NCBI GenBank assembly: GCA_022792835.1 | Contig: JAAWBT010000011.1 | Coordinates: forward strand, 1-64,000 | DNA from: Lachnospiraceae bacterium | GTDB lineage: Bacteria > Bacillota > Clostridia > Lachnospirales > Lachnospiraceae | DNA: 64,000 bases | Direction: 5' to 3' | In this document: one piece after another, positions 25,597 through 36,160 of the stretch | Numbering within the stretch: the first letter of the stretch is position 1 | Layout of the letters: the number at the start of each line of letters is the position of its first letter | Translations under genes and position numbers: made by a program | The notes under the pieces: generated by a model | Databases searched by the model: none | What the model was told of the DNA's origin: nothing | Seen by the model: only the letters and a program-made list of their open reading frames with translations

Positions 25597-27678
25597 CTAA
25601 TTATCTTCCGATTGTTCCGGTTTTTCCATCAGATATCCACAAGTCTGGTCAGAACAGATCAATTTATTTCCCTTTTCCACCATATAATTCCCACAATTCG
25701 GACATTTCTGGCCGGATGGCTTTGGCCAAGACATAAACTCACACTCTGGGTGATTGCTGCAGCCATAATAACGCCGTCCTTTTTTCGTTTTCTTCATCAC
25801 CACATCGCCGCCGCATAAGGGACAGACGACTCCGATTTTTTCCAGATAGGGCTTTGTATTTTTGCAGTCAGGAAACCCGGGACAGGCAAGGAAACGTCCG
25901 TGAGGCCCATATTTAATAACCATATTCCGGCCGCAGTGCTCACAGATTTCCTCTGTCACCTCATCTTCAATCTTTACTGTCTCCAGCTCCTTCTGTGCTG
26001 CCGTTACTGCCGCCTCCAGATCCGGGTAAAAATTCCGGATGATGGTCTTCCATTTAACTGCGCCGTCTTCCACTCCGTCCAGCAAAGATTCCATGTTGGC
26101 CGTAAACGCCACGTCCACCAGGCTGGGAAATGCCTCTTTCATAATGTGGTTCACCACCTCGCCCAGCTCTGTCACATACAGATTCTTATTTTCCTTTGCC
26201 ACATACCGCCTCGCAATAATCGTGGTAATGGTGGGGGCATAGGTACTGGGGCGGCCAATCCCCGCTTCCTCCAGAGCCCGCACCAGAGAAGCCTCTGTGT
26301 AATGGGCCGGCGGTTGAGTAAAATGCTGTTTATAATCAAACTCTTTTAGAGAAACTTTCGTATCCATAGACAGATTCTTCGCCAGCGTATTCGGTTCTTT
26401 TTTCTCCTCAGAATCCCCATATACAGTCAGAAATCCCTGGAACTTTACCTTGGAAGCAGATGCACTGAACCGGTACTCTCCTGCATCCAGTTTCACATTT
26501 GTGGTCTCATAGACCGCTTCTTTCATCCTGCTGGCCGTAAACCTGCGCCAGATCAGCTGATACAGACGAAATTGATCCCTGGACAAAGATTCCTTCAGCT
26601 TTGTAGGGGTCAGTGTAATATCTGTAGGGCGGATGGCCTCGTGAGCATCCTGAATTCTCCCGTCGTTCTTTTCCTTCCGCTCATCCACAAGGACATATTC
26701 CTCTCCATACTGGGCTGCAATAAACTGTGCTGCAGTCCCCCTGGCCTCCTCTGAAACACGAGTAGAATCTGTACGCAAATAAGTGATGATACCTGCCGTT
26801 CCGTTTCCTTTGATATCCACGCCTTCGTAAAGCTGCTGTGCCAGACGCATGGTTTTCTGGGTGGAAAAATTTAAAGCGTTGGCCGCTTCCTGCTGGAGCG
26901 TACTGGTGGTAAAGGGAAGCGGCTGCTTTTTCACCCGCTCTCCCATTCGGATATCAGAAATTTTAAACTCTTCTTTCTCCGTTTTTTGAAGGATCTCATC
27001 CAGCATCTCTTTATTTTCAATCGTCAGCTTCTGCTTCTTATCTCCATAAAATTTGATCCGCATGGGCTTCTTTTCCCCGTCGCAGAGAACATCCGCCTCC
27101 AAACTCCAATACTCCTGCGGAATAAATGCCCCAATCTCTTCTTCTCTGTCGCAGATGATCCGAAGCGCTGCCGACTGCACACGGCCTGCCGAAAGCCCCC
27201 GCTTTACCTTTACCCACAGGAGCGGACTCAGGCTGTATCCCACCATCCGATCCAGAACACGGCGGGCCTGCTGTGCATCCACCAGGTTCATATCCAGTTC
27301 TCTCGGGGCTTTTAAAGATTCCTTCACCGCTGACTTTGTAATCTCGTTAAAACTGATCCGCTGCACTTTTTTATCTTCCAGTTTAAGGGCTGTCATCAAA
27401 TGCCAGGAAATGGCTTCACCCTCCCGGTCCGGGTCAGTCGCCAGATAAATTTTATCTGCCTTTTTTACTTTCTTCCTGAGATTAGCAAGAATGTCTCCCT
27501 TTCCTCGAATCGTAATATATTTAGGCTCGTAGTCATGTTCCATATCAATGCCCATCTGGCTTTTTGGCATATCTCTCACATGTCCGTTGGATGCTTCCAC
27601 ATCATAGTTTGGCCCCAGGAATTTCTTGATGGTCTTTACCTTTGCAGGGGACTCCACAATAACCAGATACTTCGCCAT
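25597..27678 (-). CDS. topA: DNA topoisomerase I
   Basis: 'MAKYLVIVESPAKVKTIKKFLGPNYDVEASNGHVRDMPKS', 'YLRTDSTRVS', C-terminal zinc ribbons. Confidence 0.97.
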   Translation of the reverse strand: MAKYLVIVESPAKVKTIKKFLGPNYDVEASNGHVRDMPKSQMGIDMEHDYEPKYITIRGKGDILANLRKKVKKADKIYLATDPDREGEAISWHLMTALKLEDKKVQRISFNEITKSAVKESLKAPRELDMNLVDAQQARRVLDRMVGYSLSPLLWVKVKRGLSAGRVQSAALRIICDREEEIGAFIPQEYWSLEADVLCDGEKKPMRIKFYGDKKQKLTIENKEMLDEILQKTEKEEFKISDIRMGERVKKQPLPFTTSTLQQEAANALNFSTQKTMRLAQQLYEGVDIKGNGTAGIITYLRTDSTRVSEEARGTAAQFIAAQYGEEYVLVDERKEKNDGRIQDAHEAIRPTDITLTPTKLKESLSRDQFRLYQLIWRRFTASRMKEAVYETTNVKLDAGEYRFSASASKVKFQGFLTVYGDSEEKKEPNTLAKNLSMDTKVSLKEFDYKQHFTQPPAHYTEASLVRALEEAGIGRPSTYAPTITTIIARRYVAKENKNLYVTELGEVVNHIMKEAFPSLVDVAFTANMESLLDGVEDGAVKWKTIIRNFYPDLEAAVTAAQKELETVKIEDEVTEEICEHCGRNMVIKYGPHGRFLACPGFPDCKNTKPYLEKIGVVCPLCGGDVVMKKTKKGRRYYGCSNHPECEFMSWPKPSGQKCPNCGNYMVEKGNKLICSDQTCGYLMEKPEQSEDN

Positions 27679-28798
27679 ACTGCTCTCCTTTATCTCTTTT
27701 CACCGCATAATAATGCCGAAACGGCTGGGCTGCCAGCCCTTCCAGCTCAAGTCTCACCAGAGCGGCGGCTACGATTCCGCTTTCCAATCCACTTTCTATA
27801 CAGAGCTGTTCTCCAGATTTCGGGTCGAAATCCAAATAACTATACACCTTTTCTGCGTTTTTATCAAGAGATAAGTTGGTTTTCTCAGAAATTCTTAATC
27901 TTTTTTTTATAAAATGCCAACTGCCAAGAATGTCTTCCGGTTCCGTGATAGTCAGCGCCCCATCCTGAATCAGTTTATTCGTACCTTTGCTCAAAAAATC
28001 TCCCATACGCCCCGGCGCCGCCCAGATATCTTTCCCCTGTTCCAAGGCAAAAGAAGCAGTGATCAGAGAGCCGCTTTTTATACCAGCTTCCACTACGGCA
28101 ACACAGTCTGAAAGTCCGCTGATAATTCTGTTTCTGGCCGGAAAATGCCATGCCTTTGGCCCTGTTCCCGGAGGATATTCGGAAATCAGTCCCCCGGCCT
28201 TTGCCACCCATTCATAAAGAACCTTGTTTTCCCAGGGATATACCACGTCCGGTCCACATCCCAAAACTCCAAAAGTCCTGCCCTGCGCCTCCAGCGCTCC
28301 TTCATGGCCTGCCGCATCGATTCCCCTGGCCAGGCCGCTGATTACCTGTACCCCTGCCCCCGCCAGCGTCTTCCCTATGGCTTTTGCCGTGTTTCTTCCA
28401 TAATAACTGCACTCTCTGGAACCTACCAAGGCCGCGGCAGGAATTCCATCTCCCGGAAGTTCTCCTTTCACAAACAGTCCCGTCGGACAGTCAGACAGTG
28501 TCAAAAGCCTTTTTGGAAACTCCGCTTCTTCCGCTGTGATCAGCCGGATTCCCAGTTCTCTCATATGGGTCGTCCCCCGGCAGATCACATCCTCCTGCCT
28601 GCTCTTCTCCAGTTCTTGCCAAACCCGCTCCACAACAGGTTTTCGGTGAAAGGGCAGCAAAACCTTCTCCACCTCTGTTTTCGATGCCCTGTAGGCCTTT
28701 TCCACACTTCCAAGCTCTTCTCTGAGCCTCCTCCGTATAACCACGCCCACCGACATCAGGCTGCAGTACCAGAATCTATATTCTTCTTCCCTCAGCAC
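27602..28798 (-). CDS. dprA: DNA-processing protein DprA
   Basis: 'VGSRECSYYGRNTAKAIGKTLAGAGVQVISGLARGIDAAGHEGAL', 'PARNRIISGLSDCVAVVEAGIKSGSLITA'. Confidence 0.95.
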   Translation of the reverse strand: MLREEEYRFWYCSLMSVGVVIRRRLREELGSVEKAYRASKTEVEKVLLPFHRKPVVERVWQELEKSRQEDVICRGTTHMRELGIRLITAEEAEFPKRLLTLSDCPTGLFVKGELPGDGIPAAALVGSRECSYYGRNTAKAIGKTLAGAGVQVISGLARGIDAAGHEGALEAQGRTFGVLGCGPDVVYPWENKVLYEWVAKAGGLISEYPPGTGPKAWHFPARNRIISGLSDCVAVVEAGIKSGSLITASFALEQGKDIWAAPGRMGDFLSKGTNKLIQDGALTITEPEDILGSWHFIKKRLRISEKTNLSLDKNAEKVYSYLDFDPKSGEQLCIESGLESGIVAAALVRLELEGLAAQPFRHYYAVKRDKGEQYGEVSGYCGVPCKGKDHQEIPGAKL

Positions 28799-28825
28799 AA
28801 TACCTTCCTCTTTCTCGCAAAAGAC

Positions 28826-30352
28826 TCAACAATAAACATTTTCCATCCGATAAGCCACCGCTTCCTGCAGATGTCTTGTCCCGATTCCTTCCTCTCCTTC
28901 CAGATCTGCAATGGTCCTGGCCACCCTTATGATCCTATGATATGCCCTGGCACTGATGTCCATAACTTCAAATGCCCTCCTGAGAAATGCTTCCTCTTCC
29001 TCTCCAAGAGGACAGTATTCCCCAATCTGCTTCCCTGGTATGGCAGAGTTAGAGCGGATACCAGTTCCCCAAAACCGTTTTTTCTGAAAACTTCTTGCCC
29101 GTTCCACTCGCTCTCTGACCATCTCAGAGGTTTCTTCTGTTTCCTTCTCCTGCAGCATTTCCACTTTAACAGGTTCCACCAGTACCCGTATATCCATCCG
29201 GTCCAGCAAAGGTCTGGAAAGCTTTTCCTGATACCGTCTGATCTGCCATTCACTACACCTGCATTTGTTCCGGTCCGGATAATAGCCGCAGGGGCAGGGA
29301 TTCATGGCGGCTGCCAGCATAAACTGTGCCGGAAATTCATAAGCTCCGTACAGACGAGAATGCACCACCCTCCCCTCCTCCAAAGGCTGCCTCAGCGCCT
29401 CCAGTGTATGAAGAGACATTTCCGGCAGCTCATCCAGAAACAAGACTCCATGAGCCGCCAAAGATACCTCTCCTGGCTTGGGCTGTTTCCCGCCTCCGAT
29501 CAGCGCCGCTGCGCTGATCGTATGATGAGGCGCCCGAAAAGGCCTGGTTCCAATCAACGACTGTCCTTCCGGCAGCTTCCCGCATATGCTGTAAACCCGG
29601 CTGATCTCCCGGCTTTCTTCCAGAGTCAGTCTCGGCAAAATTCCGGGAATGCTGCCTGCCAGCATGGTCTTTCCTACTCCTGGCGGTCCGGTAAGCAGAA
29701 TATTATGCATCCCGGCAGCCGCCACCTCCACAGCCCGTTTGGCGCTTCTCTGCCCTTTGATATCCTGCAGGTCCAGGGCCGCGCGCTCCTGCCCAAGAAG
29801 CTCTTTTACATCCACTGTCACCGATTCCATTCGATTCGGTTCCTGCAAATACTCTATGACCTGTTCCAGAGAATCCACGCCGCATACCTGCACCTTTCCC
29901 CATGCCGCACCCTCTCCTGCATTTTGTCTCGGCACCATGATCCAGGAGAGTCTTGACTCCCCGGCACAGTCAGCCAGAGCCATAACTCCCGGTACCGGCC
30001 GTATCTCACCCCCCAGTCCCAGTTCCCCCGCCAAAAGAACATCCTTTAGGTTTTCTGCCGGAATGATTCCCATGGCTGCCAGCACTGCCGCTGCCACCGG
30101 AAGGTCAAAGGCTGTCCCGTATTTTTTTACATTTGCCGGAGCCAGATTGATGACAATTCTCCTGGGTGGAAGCCGGTAGCCTATATTTTTAAGGGCTGTC
30201 CTTACCCTGGAAGCCGCTTCTCTGATCTCGCCAGAAAGAGCTCCCACCATATCAAAACTTGGAAGGCCGTCTCCCATGTCTGCCTCTACTGTAACCAGCT
30301 GCCCCTCCAGCCCATGAAGGGCAGCACTGTAAACCCTGCTGTACAATCGCAA
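28826..30352 (-). CDS. YifB/ComM family Mg chelatase-like AAA ATPase
   Basis: 'GLPSFDMVGAL', Walker A GPPGVGKTML, 'RPFRAPHHTIS', 'NPCPCGYY'. Confidence 0.95.
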   Translation of the reverse strand: MRLYSRVYSAALHGLEGQLVTVEADMGDGLPSFDMVGALSGEIREAASRVRTALKNIGYRLPPRRIVINLAPANVKKYGTAFDLPVAAAVLAAMGIIPAENLKDVLLAGELGLGGEIRPVPGVMALADCAGESRLSWIMVPRQNAGEGAAWGKVQVCGVDSLEQVIEYLQEPNRMESVTVDVKELLGQERAALDLQDIKGQRSAKRAVEVAAAGMHNILLTGPPGVGKTMLAGSIPGILPRLTLEESREISRVYSICGKLPEGQSLIGTRPFRAPHHTISAAALIGGGKQPKPGEVSLAAHGVLFLDELPEMSLHTLEALRQPLEEGRVVHSRLYGAYEFPAQFMLAAAMNPCPCGYYPDRNKCRCSEWQIRRYQEKLSRPLLDRMDIRVLVEPVKVEMLQEKETEETSEMVRERVERARSFQKKRFWGTGIRSNSAIPGKQIGEYCPLGEEEEAFLRRAFEVMDISARAYHRIIRVARTIADLEGEEGIGTRHLQEAVAYRMENVYC

Positions 30353-30492
30353 GTCCCCTTTCTAAATAGATAGATTTTTTTTTACTTTTCTTGGATTTTT
30401 AACAGATTTTTCTTTTATAGAATTGATATATGACTTTGTTTAGAAGGAGCCGGCGGAGGAGACAGACGTCTCCCCCTCCTTGCTAAAAATAA

Positions 30493-31440
30493 CTACCGTT
30501 CTGTCACTCGGTTAAGCCATCCCGCAATGTCCTCAAACACCTTATGGCGGTCCAGCTCATTGAGAATTTCATGCCGGTCTCCCGGATACAGTTTTATAGA
30601 GAGATCTTGAAATCCCAGACTCTCAAACTGTCTATGGCAGGCTCGCACGCCTTTCCCATAGTTCCCCACAGGATCCTCCTCTCCCGCCACGAAAAGCAGC
30701 GGAAGGTCCCGGTTCATCGTACCAAAATTTTTCTTTGCCGCCAGGTCCGTCAAGATTGTGAAAAAATCCCTGTAGGCCCCTGCCGTAAAGATAAACGTGC
30801 AGAAGGGATCCTGATTATAGCGATCCACTGACTCCTCATTGGTGCTAAGCCAGTCATTGTCCGTCCGAAGTTCCTTAATCCGTTTGTTGTTTCCACCAAG
30901 GGTCAAATTGTAGAGAAGCCTGCTCCTGTAATGATTTCCCCGCGCCCGGCAGATACACCCGGCCACAAATTTTCCAAAAGCCACCAACAAAAGCCCCATA
31001 AACCCGGTCCCCATAATAATTGCCCCGTCCACTTTCCGGCTATACCTGGTCAGATATTTCCTCGTAAAGAAAGACCCCATACTGTGACCCATGATCACAA
31101 GAGGTACATTCGGCCACCGCTCTCTCCCTGCGCAGGTGATACGGTACAGGTCCGCAATCACATGTTTATCTCCGTCCTTCTCGGCAAAAAATCCGAGTTC
31201 CTCTTTTGTGGCTGCTGTCTTCCCGTGTCCCAGATGATCATGGCCAATCACTGCATAGCCCCGCCCGGTAAGAAAGCCGGCAAATTCATCGTATCGTTCC
31301 ACATACTCCACCATGCCATGGACGATCTGAACCACCGCCTTTACCTTCCCATCTTTCGGCTGCCAGGTAACACAGTGAAGTTTCTGCCCCTTTTCATCCG
31401 ATTCCAGGTAAAATTCTTCTTTTTTGATCTGTTCGCTCAT
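30493..31440 (-). CDS. Alpha/beta hydrolase (monoacylglycerol lipase-like)
   Basis: 'VVQIVHGMVEYVERYDEFAGFLTGRGYAVIGHDHLGHG', nucleophile elbow GHSMG. Confidence 0.9.
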   Translation of the reverse strand: MSEQIKKEEFYLESDEKGQKLHCVTWQPKDGKVKAVVQIVHGMVEYVERYDEFAGFLTGRGYAVIGHDHLGHGKTAATKEELGFFAEKDGDKHVIADLYRITCAGRERWPNVPLVIMGHSMGSFFTRKYLTRYSRKVDGAIIMGTGFMGLLLVAFGKFVAGCICRARGNHYRSRLLYNLTLGGNNKRIKELRTDNDWLSTNEESVDRYNQDPFCTFIFTAGAYRDFFTILTDLAAKKNFGTMNRDLPLLFVAGEEDPVGNYGKGVRACHRQFESLGFQDLSIKLYPGDRHEILNELDRHKVFEDIAGWLNRVTER

Positions 31441-31710
31441 GATTCCCTCTCCATTCCGGCGGCCTCCTCCTCTCTCCCCCCTGCCGCCTGTTCTCTTTCT
31501 TCAGAAATATGTCTGTCGTTTCTTCTATTTTAATATGGAAACTACACTCTGGCAAGCAGCCCTGATATTTTCCTGCAACATTTTTTCCTTTTCCGTACAC
31601 TATATATACGAAACTTGTATCATATGGGGCAAAACTCATTCTGGCCCCAGACTTATATAATTTTTCTGCCCATGGATGATACATGCGGCAGCAGATATGG
31701 AGGAAATCAT

Positions 31711-32694
31711 ATGAAAAAACGAAAAACTGTAACACTTACCGCTACACTCCTGACAACCCTTGCCCTTCTTGGCGGCTGCGGTGAAAAGCCTTCCGCAGAA
31801 GAAACCTCTAAGGCTCCCTCAACAGAGCAGACACAGGAACAGGCAGAAACATCTGCAGATACAACTGCTTCTGATGAGGCAATGGCCGGGAAACCGGCTC
31901 CGGCAGCCATGTCCCGAGGACCTTTATCAGAAACTGTAGACTACGGTATACCGGAAGAAGGCGTCATGCGTTCTATGACCCTGTCCGACCCGTCCGGAAA
32001 CCTCTACTATGTGGATGTCAACACAGGAACTTTTTTCACTGCTCCCATCCCTGAGGATCTGACAGATGCCCAGGGAAATCCGCTTACGCCGGATGCCATA
32101 AAGGCCGGATGTGTGGTGGATATCTATGGAAACGGCATGATGTTAGAAAGTTATCCCGGCCAGTATCCCGGTACTACAAAAATGGTTCTGGTCAAAGAAG
32201 GGACTGCCCAGGACGCTGCCCCCTATCAATATCTGGTCGACGAAATATCCCTGCCGGCAGACCCTTCAGAGCCGCCTTCCATGAATGCGGAATACCGGAC
32301 TGACCTGGTCGCCGCCACGGTAGTTTTAACCCGGGGCAACTATGAGTGGAACTACACGGATGAAAATGGAGAGCCTCAAAACGTGATAGCCTGCGGTTCC
32401 CACATCCTGGCATGGCCTGAATTAAACGACATCCACATCGACGAATCCGTGCCAAACGGACTGGATCTCACTCTGCTTTCTTCCTATAAGCCCGAGACTG
32501 TCACTGTCACCAGATTCCCTCTGGATTCCTGGCACAAAGACTCTTCCACAGAACTAGAAGTTCTTCCCGGAGAGGCTGTAGAAGTCCGGAACACGGATAT
32601 GGGCTATGCCATAACCGCAGAGGCCGGGTATGTCTATCTGGTGGAGGCCTCATGGGCAGAAGGAAACGCCGAGTTCGGCTTTTATACGAAATAG
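31711..32694 (+). CDS. Predicted lipoprotein of unknown function
   Basis: Signal peptide with lipobox 'LALLGGCGEK', Ser/Thr/Glu-rich linker; RBS atggaggaaat. Confidence 0.75.
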   Translation: MKKRKTVTLTATLLTTLALLGGCGEKPSAEETSKAPSTEQTQEQAETSADTTASDEAMAGKPAPAAMSRGPLSETVDYGIPEEGVMRSMTLSDPSGNLYYVDVNTGTFFTAPIPEDLTDAQGNPLTPDAIKAGCVVDIYGNGMMLESYPGQYPGTTKMVLVKEGTAQDAAPYQYLVDEISLPADPSEPPSMNAEYRTDLVAATVVLTRGNYEWNYTDENGEPQNVIACGSHILAWPELNDIHIDESVPNGLDLTLLSSYKPETVTVTRFPLDSWHKDSSTELEVLPGEAVEVRNTDMGYAITAEAGYVYLVEASWAEGNAEFGFYTK

Positions 32695-32734
32695 AAATCA
32701 GACTAGGAAAGCCGGTTGATCCATGGTATACTGT

Positions 32735-32780
32735 AGTAAACGGCAAAAATATTTGCCGTTTACTATAACCCCTCCGGGGT
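32735..32780. repeat. Perfect 13-bp inverted repeat followed by a 6-bp GC-rich hairpin
   Basis: AGTAAACGGCAAA-AATA-TTTGCCGTTTACT (32735-32764), then AACCCC-TCC-GGGGTT (32766-32780). Confidence 0.8.
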
Positions 32781-32825
32781 TCGTACGGTTTTTAACGGAA
32801 AACATTATAGAAACGAGGAATTATC

Positions 32826-33761
32826 ATGGATAAAAAACGGATTGTGGCTGCCCTTGGCCGAAACGCTTTCGGCACTCTGTTTCCTGACCAGAAAAAAGCG
32901 GTGGCAAAGGCCGCCTGCGCCATCGCTGACCTGGTAGAAGAAAAATACCAGATTGCAATCACTTTCAGCAATGGTCCTCAGGTTGGTATGCTTCACACGG
33001 CCATGACAGAATTTGCCCGCCTCTCACCCGAGTATACGGTTGCTCCCATGTCTGTCTGCGGTGCCTTAAGCCAGGGATACATTGGCTATGACTTGCAGAA
33101 TGCCATCCGGACAGAGCTTTTAAACAGGGGCATCTTCAAGCCGGTATCCACCATCATTACCCAGGTGCGCGTGGATCCCTTTGACGAGGCTTTCAGTGAG
33201 CCGACCAAAGTGATCGGCCGCTATATGAGTGAAGACGAAGCCCGCGGGGAGACTGCCAAGGGCAATTACGTTGTAAAAGAAGAAAAAGGTTACAGAAGGA
33301 TTGTGGCTGCCCCCAAGCCCATCGACATCTACGAGATCGATGCCATCCAGGCGCTGCTCGACGCAGACCAGCTTGTCATCGCCGCAGGCGGCGGCGGAAT
33401 TCCCGTACTCCAACAGGGTACCCGCCTGAAAGGCGCCAGTGCTGTGATCGAAAAAGATCTGACTGCGGCCCGCATGGCCGACATGGTAGACGCAGACATT
33501 CTTTTATTCCTCACAGGAACAGAGAAAGCAGCCATCCATTACCAGCAGCCAGGCGAGACCTTCTTAGACAGGCTTTCTGCCCAAGAAGCCCGCACATATA
33601 TGGAACAGAACCAGTTTGAAGCCGGCTCCATGCTTCCCAAAATCGAAGCTGCCGTAGAATTTGTCTCCTCAAAGCCAGGAAGAAAAGCAGTCATCACCCA
33701 TCTCTCCAGAGCAAAAGAGGCCATGGCAGGAAAAACCGGGACGCTGATCACAGCGCAGTAG
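32826..33761 (+). CDS. Carbamate kinase family protein (divergent motif residues)
   Basis: Overall carbamate kinase fold motifs (NGPQVGML, PKPIDIYEIDAIQALLDADQLVIAAGGGGIPV, GSMLPKIEAAVEFV), with GGN replaced by GRN and HGNG by FSNG. Confidence 0.88.
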   Translation: MDKKRIVAALGRNAFGTLFPDQKKAVAKAACAIADLVEEKYQIAITFSNGPQVGMLHTAMTEFARLSPEYTVAPMSVCGALSQGYIGYDLQNAIRTELLNRGIFKPVSTIITQVRVDPFDEAFSEPTKVIGRYMSEDEARGETAKGNYVVKEEKGYRRIVAAPKPIDIYEIDAIQALLDADQLVIAAGGGGIPVLQQGTRLKGASAVIEKDLTAARMADMVDADILLFLTGTEKAAIHYQQPGETFLDRLSAQEARTYMEQNQFEAGSMLPKIEAAVEFVSSKPGRKAVITHLSRAKEAMAGKTGTLITAQ

Positions 33762-33937
33762 AACTGCTTCCTACATCCAAGCAAAACCTCTCCTAATCTG
33801 TCAATATCCATACTTTTGGGAAATCCATGGCCGATCCAGCCATGTGTTCTGAAGTGTGGCTTAAGTTTAGCAGACACTCCCTGTGTTGTCAATAAAATTT
33901 TTCTTAAATTTCTGTGTCTCTAACTGCAGATACCGTC

Positions 33938-35152
33938 CTACCGCTCTTCACAGACCTGAAAAATATAAAATTTCAGATAATAGGACTCCTCAGCGGCCCA
34001 CAAAATCGGATGGTCCGGCGCCTGGGTCCGGTATTCCACCTGGCGGAGACGCTTATGGACATTCCGGGCTGCCTGGCCAATGGTCTTTGTAAAGAGTTCA
34101 TAGTCCATAAAATGGGAACAGGAACAGGTGGCCAGATAACCGCCGTCTTTTACCAATTTCATAGCCCGCAGATTGATCTCCCGATAGCCTTTGACGGCAT
34201 TCTTCACAGAATTCCTCGATTTTGTGAAGGCCGGTGGATCCAGGATCACCAGATCGAATTTTTTTCCCTCCTGCTCCAGTCTGGGAAGCAGCTCAAACAC
34301 ATCGGCACACTCAAATTCTACCCGGCCAGAAAGCCCATTGAGAGCCGCGTTCTCTCTCGCCAGTGCCACGCCGCCCGCGGAAGCATCCACGCCCAGAACA
34401 TGGGCCGCTCCGGCCAGACCTGCATTCAGTGCAAAAGAACCCGTATGGGTGAAGCAGTCCAGAACCTCCCTGCCAGGACAAAAGCGCTGTATGGCCCTTC
34501 TGTTGTATTTCTGATCCAGGAAGAATCCTGTTTTCTGGCCCTCCGCCACATCCACCAGATAGCGGACGCCATTTTCTTTGATCTCCACTCTCGTCTCAAA
34601 AGGCTCGCCCAGAAATCCCTTTGTCCGCTCCATCCCCTCCTGCTCCCGCACCTTTGCGTCACTTCTCTCATAGGCGCCGCGGATCAAAATTCCGTCCTCT
34701 GCCATCAGCTCTTTCAAAGCCTCTACGATTAAGAACTTGAACCGGTCGATCCCCAGAGCCAAAGACTGGACCACCAGCACATCAGAAAGCTTATCCACCA
34801 CAATCCCCGGCAGGAAATCTGCCTCCCCAAAGATTACCCGGCAGCTCCCTATGTCGTCCATAACCTGCTTTCTATATTCCCAGGCCTCTCTCACCCGCAT
34901 ACGGATAAACGCCTCATCCACCTCCTGGTCTTTGTTCCTCGTCATCATACGCACTAAAAGTTTCGATTTCCGGTTGACAAATCCCCTGCCCAGAGGATAA
35001 CCGTCAAAATCATGGACCAGCACGATATCTCCATCAGAGAAATTTCCGGCCACAGACTCCACTTCATTGTCATAAACCCAGGGACCGCCGCATTTCAGTG
35101 TGCGTCCTCCACCCTTTTTCAAAGTCACAATCCCGTTTTCCATCTTTTCCAT
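33938..35152 (-). CDS. Class I SAM-dependent rRNA methyltransferase (RlmI-like)
   Basis: PUA-like N-terminus, 'VLDCFTHTGSFALNAGLAGAAHVLGVDAS', 'FDLVILDPPAFTKSR', 'GGYLATCSCSHFMD'. Confidence 0.93.
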   Translation of the reverse strand: MEKMENGIVTLKKGGGRTLKCGGPWVYDNEVESVAGNFSDGDIVLVHDFDGYPLGRGFVNRKSKLLVRMMTRNKDQEVDEAFIRMRVREAWEYRKQVMDDIGSCRVIFGEADFLPGIVVDKLSDVLVVQSLALGIDRFKFLIVEALKELMAEDGILIRGAYERSDAKVREQEGMERTKGFLGEPFETRVEIKENGVRYLVDVAEGQKTGFFLDQKYNRRAIQRFCPGREVLDCFTHTGSFALNAGLAGAAHVLGVDASAGGVALARENAALNGLSGRVEFECADVFELLPRLEQEGKKFDLVILDPPAFTKSRNSVKNAVKGYREINLRAMKLVKDGGYLATCSCSHFMDYELFTKTIGQAARNVHKRLRQVEYRTQAPDHPILWAAEESYYLKFYIFQVCEER

Positions 35153-35182
35153 TCCTCCCTTTTCTCCGATCCCCGCCCAGCC

Positions 35183-36079
35183 TTATAGGCCCTTCCCGTC
35201 AAAGTCCGGAATAAAACTTTCCTCTGCTGTCTCCCCCTCCTGAATAAACCCATTTTCCACTCCCAGAGACAGGGCATAATCCACAAGCCGCTCATATTCC
35301 CGCTTCGTCACCCTTCTGGAAAGCTCCGGAAATTCCTTAAGGACCTGTGGAAGAGGCGTATACTGATTCATCAGACTCAAATAAATCTGATTTCCATAAG
35401 ATTCATACAGGTATTTTACCACAGCCTTTGCATTTTTCAAATGCCCAGGGAGCAAAAGATGACGAACGATCACTCCTTTTGTCATCATTCCTTGTTCATC
35501 AAAAACCGTATCTCCTTTCATCTGACGGACCATCTCTTTCAGCGCCTCTTTCGCCACTTCCGGGTAATCAGGAGCTTTAGAATACCGGGCCGCCGCTTCC
35601 TCATCCATATATTTAAAATCCGTCAGATAAATGTCCACGGTCCCCTCCAACATCTGAAGAGTCTCTCTTTTCTCATATCCGCCGCAGTTATAGACAATGG
35701 GAAGAACAAGTCCCTGTTTTCTGGCAGTTTTCACTGCCTGGATAATCTCCGTCGTATAATGAGTGGGCGTCACCAGGTTGATGTTGGCCGCCCCTGCTTC
35801 CTGCAGCTTAAAAAAAACTTCACCCAGTCGGCCCGTGGAGATCCTCTTTCCCGCCCAAGCCCGGGCCAAGTCATAATTCTGACAATATACACAGCCCAGA
35901 GAACAGCCAGAAAAAAATACCGTACCGGAACCAGCCTCCCCGGAGATGCAAGGTTCCTCCCACATGTGCAGCGCCGCCCTGGCAGCCATAACGCCTTCCC
36001 CGGAAACACCACATCTCCCCTTCTGCCCCCTCTTCCTGTCCGCGCCACATTCCCTCGGACAAAGTCTGCATCCTTCCAC
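35183..36079 (-). CDS. Radical SAM protein (PflA-like, COG1313 type)
   Basis: CxxxxxxC N-terminus 'CRLCPRECGADR', radical SAM 'GCSLGCVYCQNYDLA'. Confidence 0.9.
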   Translation of the reverse strand: MEGCRLCPRECGADRKRGQKGRCGVSGEGVMAARAALHMWEEPCISGEAGSGTVFFSGCSLGCVYCQNYDLARAWAGKRISTGRLGEVFFKLQEAGAANINLVTPTHYTTEIIQAVKTARKQGLVLPIVYNCGGYEKRETLQMLEGTVDIYLTDFKYMDEEAAARYSKAPDYPEVAKEALKEMVRQMKGDTVFDEQGMMTKGVIVRHLLLPGHLKNAKAVVKYLYESYGNQIYLSLMNQYTPLPQVLKEFPELSRRVTKREYERLVDYALSLGVENGFIQEGETAEESFIPDFDGKGL

Positions 36080-36160
36080 CGCAAATCCTCCTTACATTCC
36101 CCTTGAATCTGCTCATTTTAGTCTCTCGTCAACCGATGGTATCAAAACCTTTTAACACAA

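Noticed and set aside
28145-29956. Plus-strand ORF of 603 aa
   Set aside because: Antisense to dprA and comM-like genes; composition artefact.
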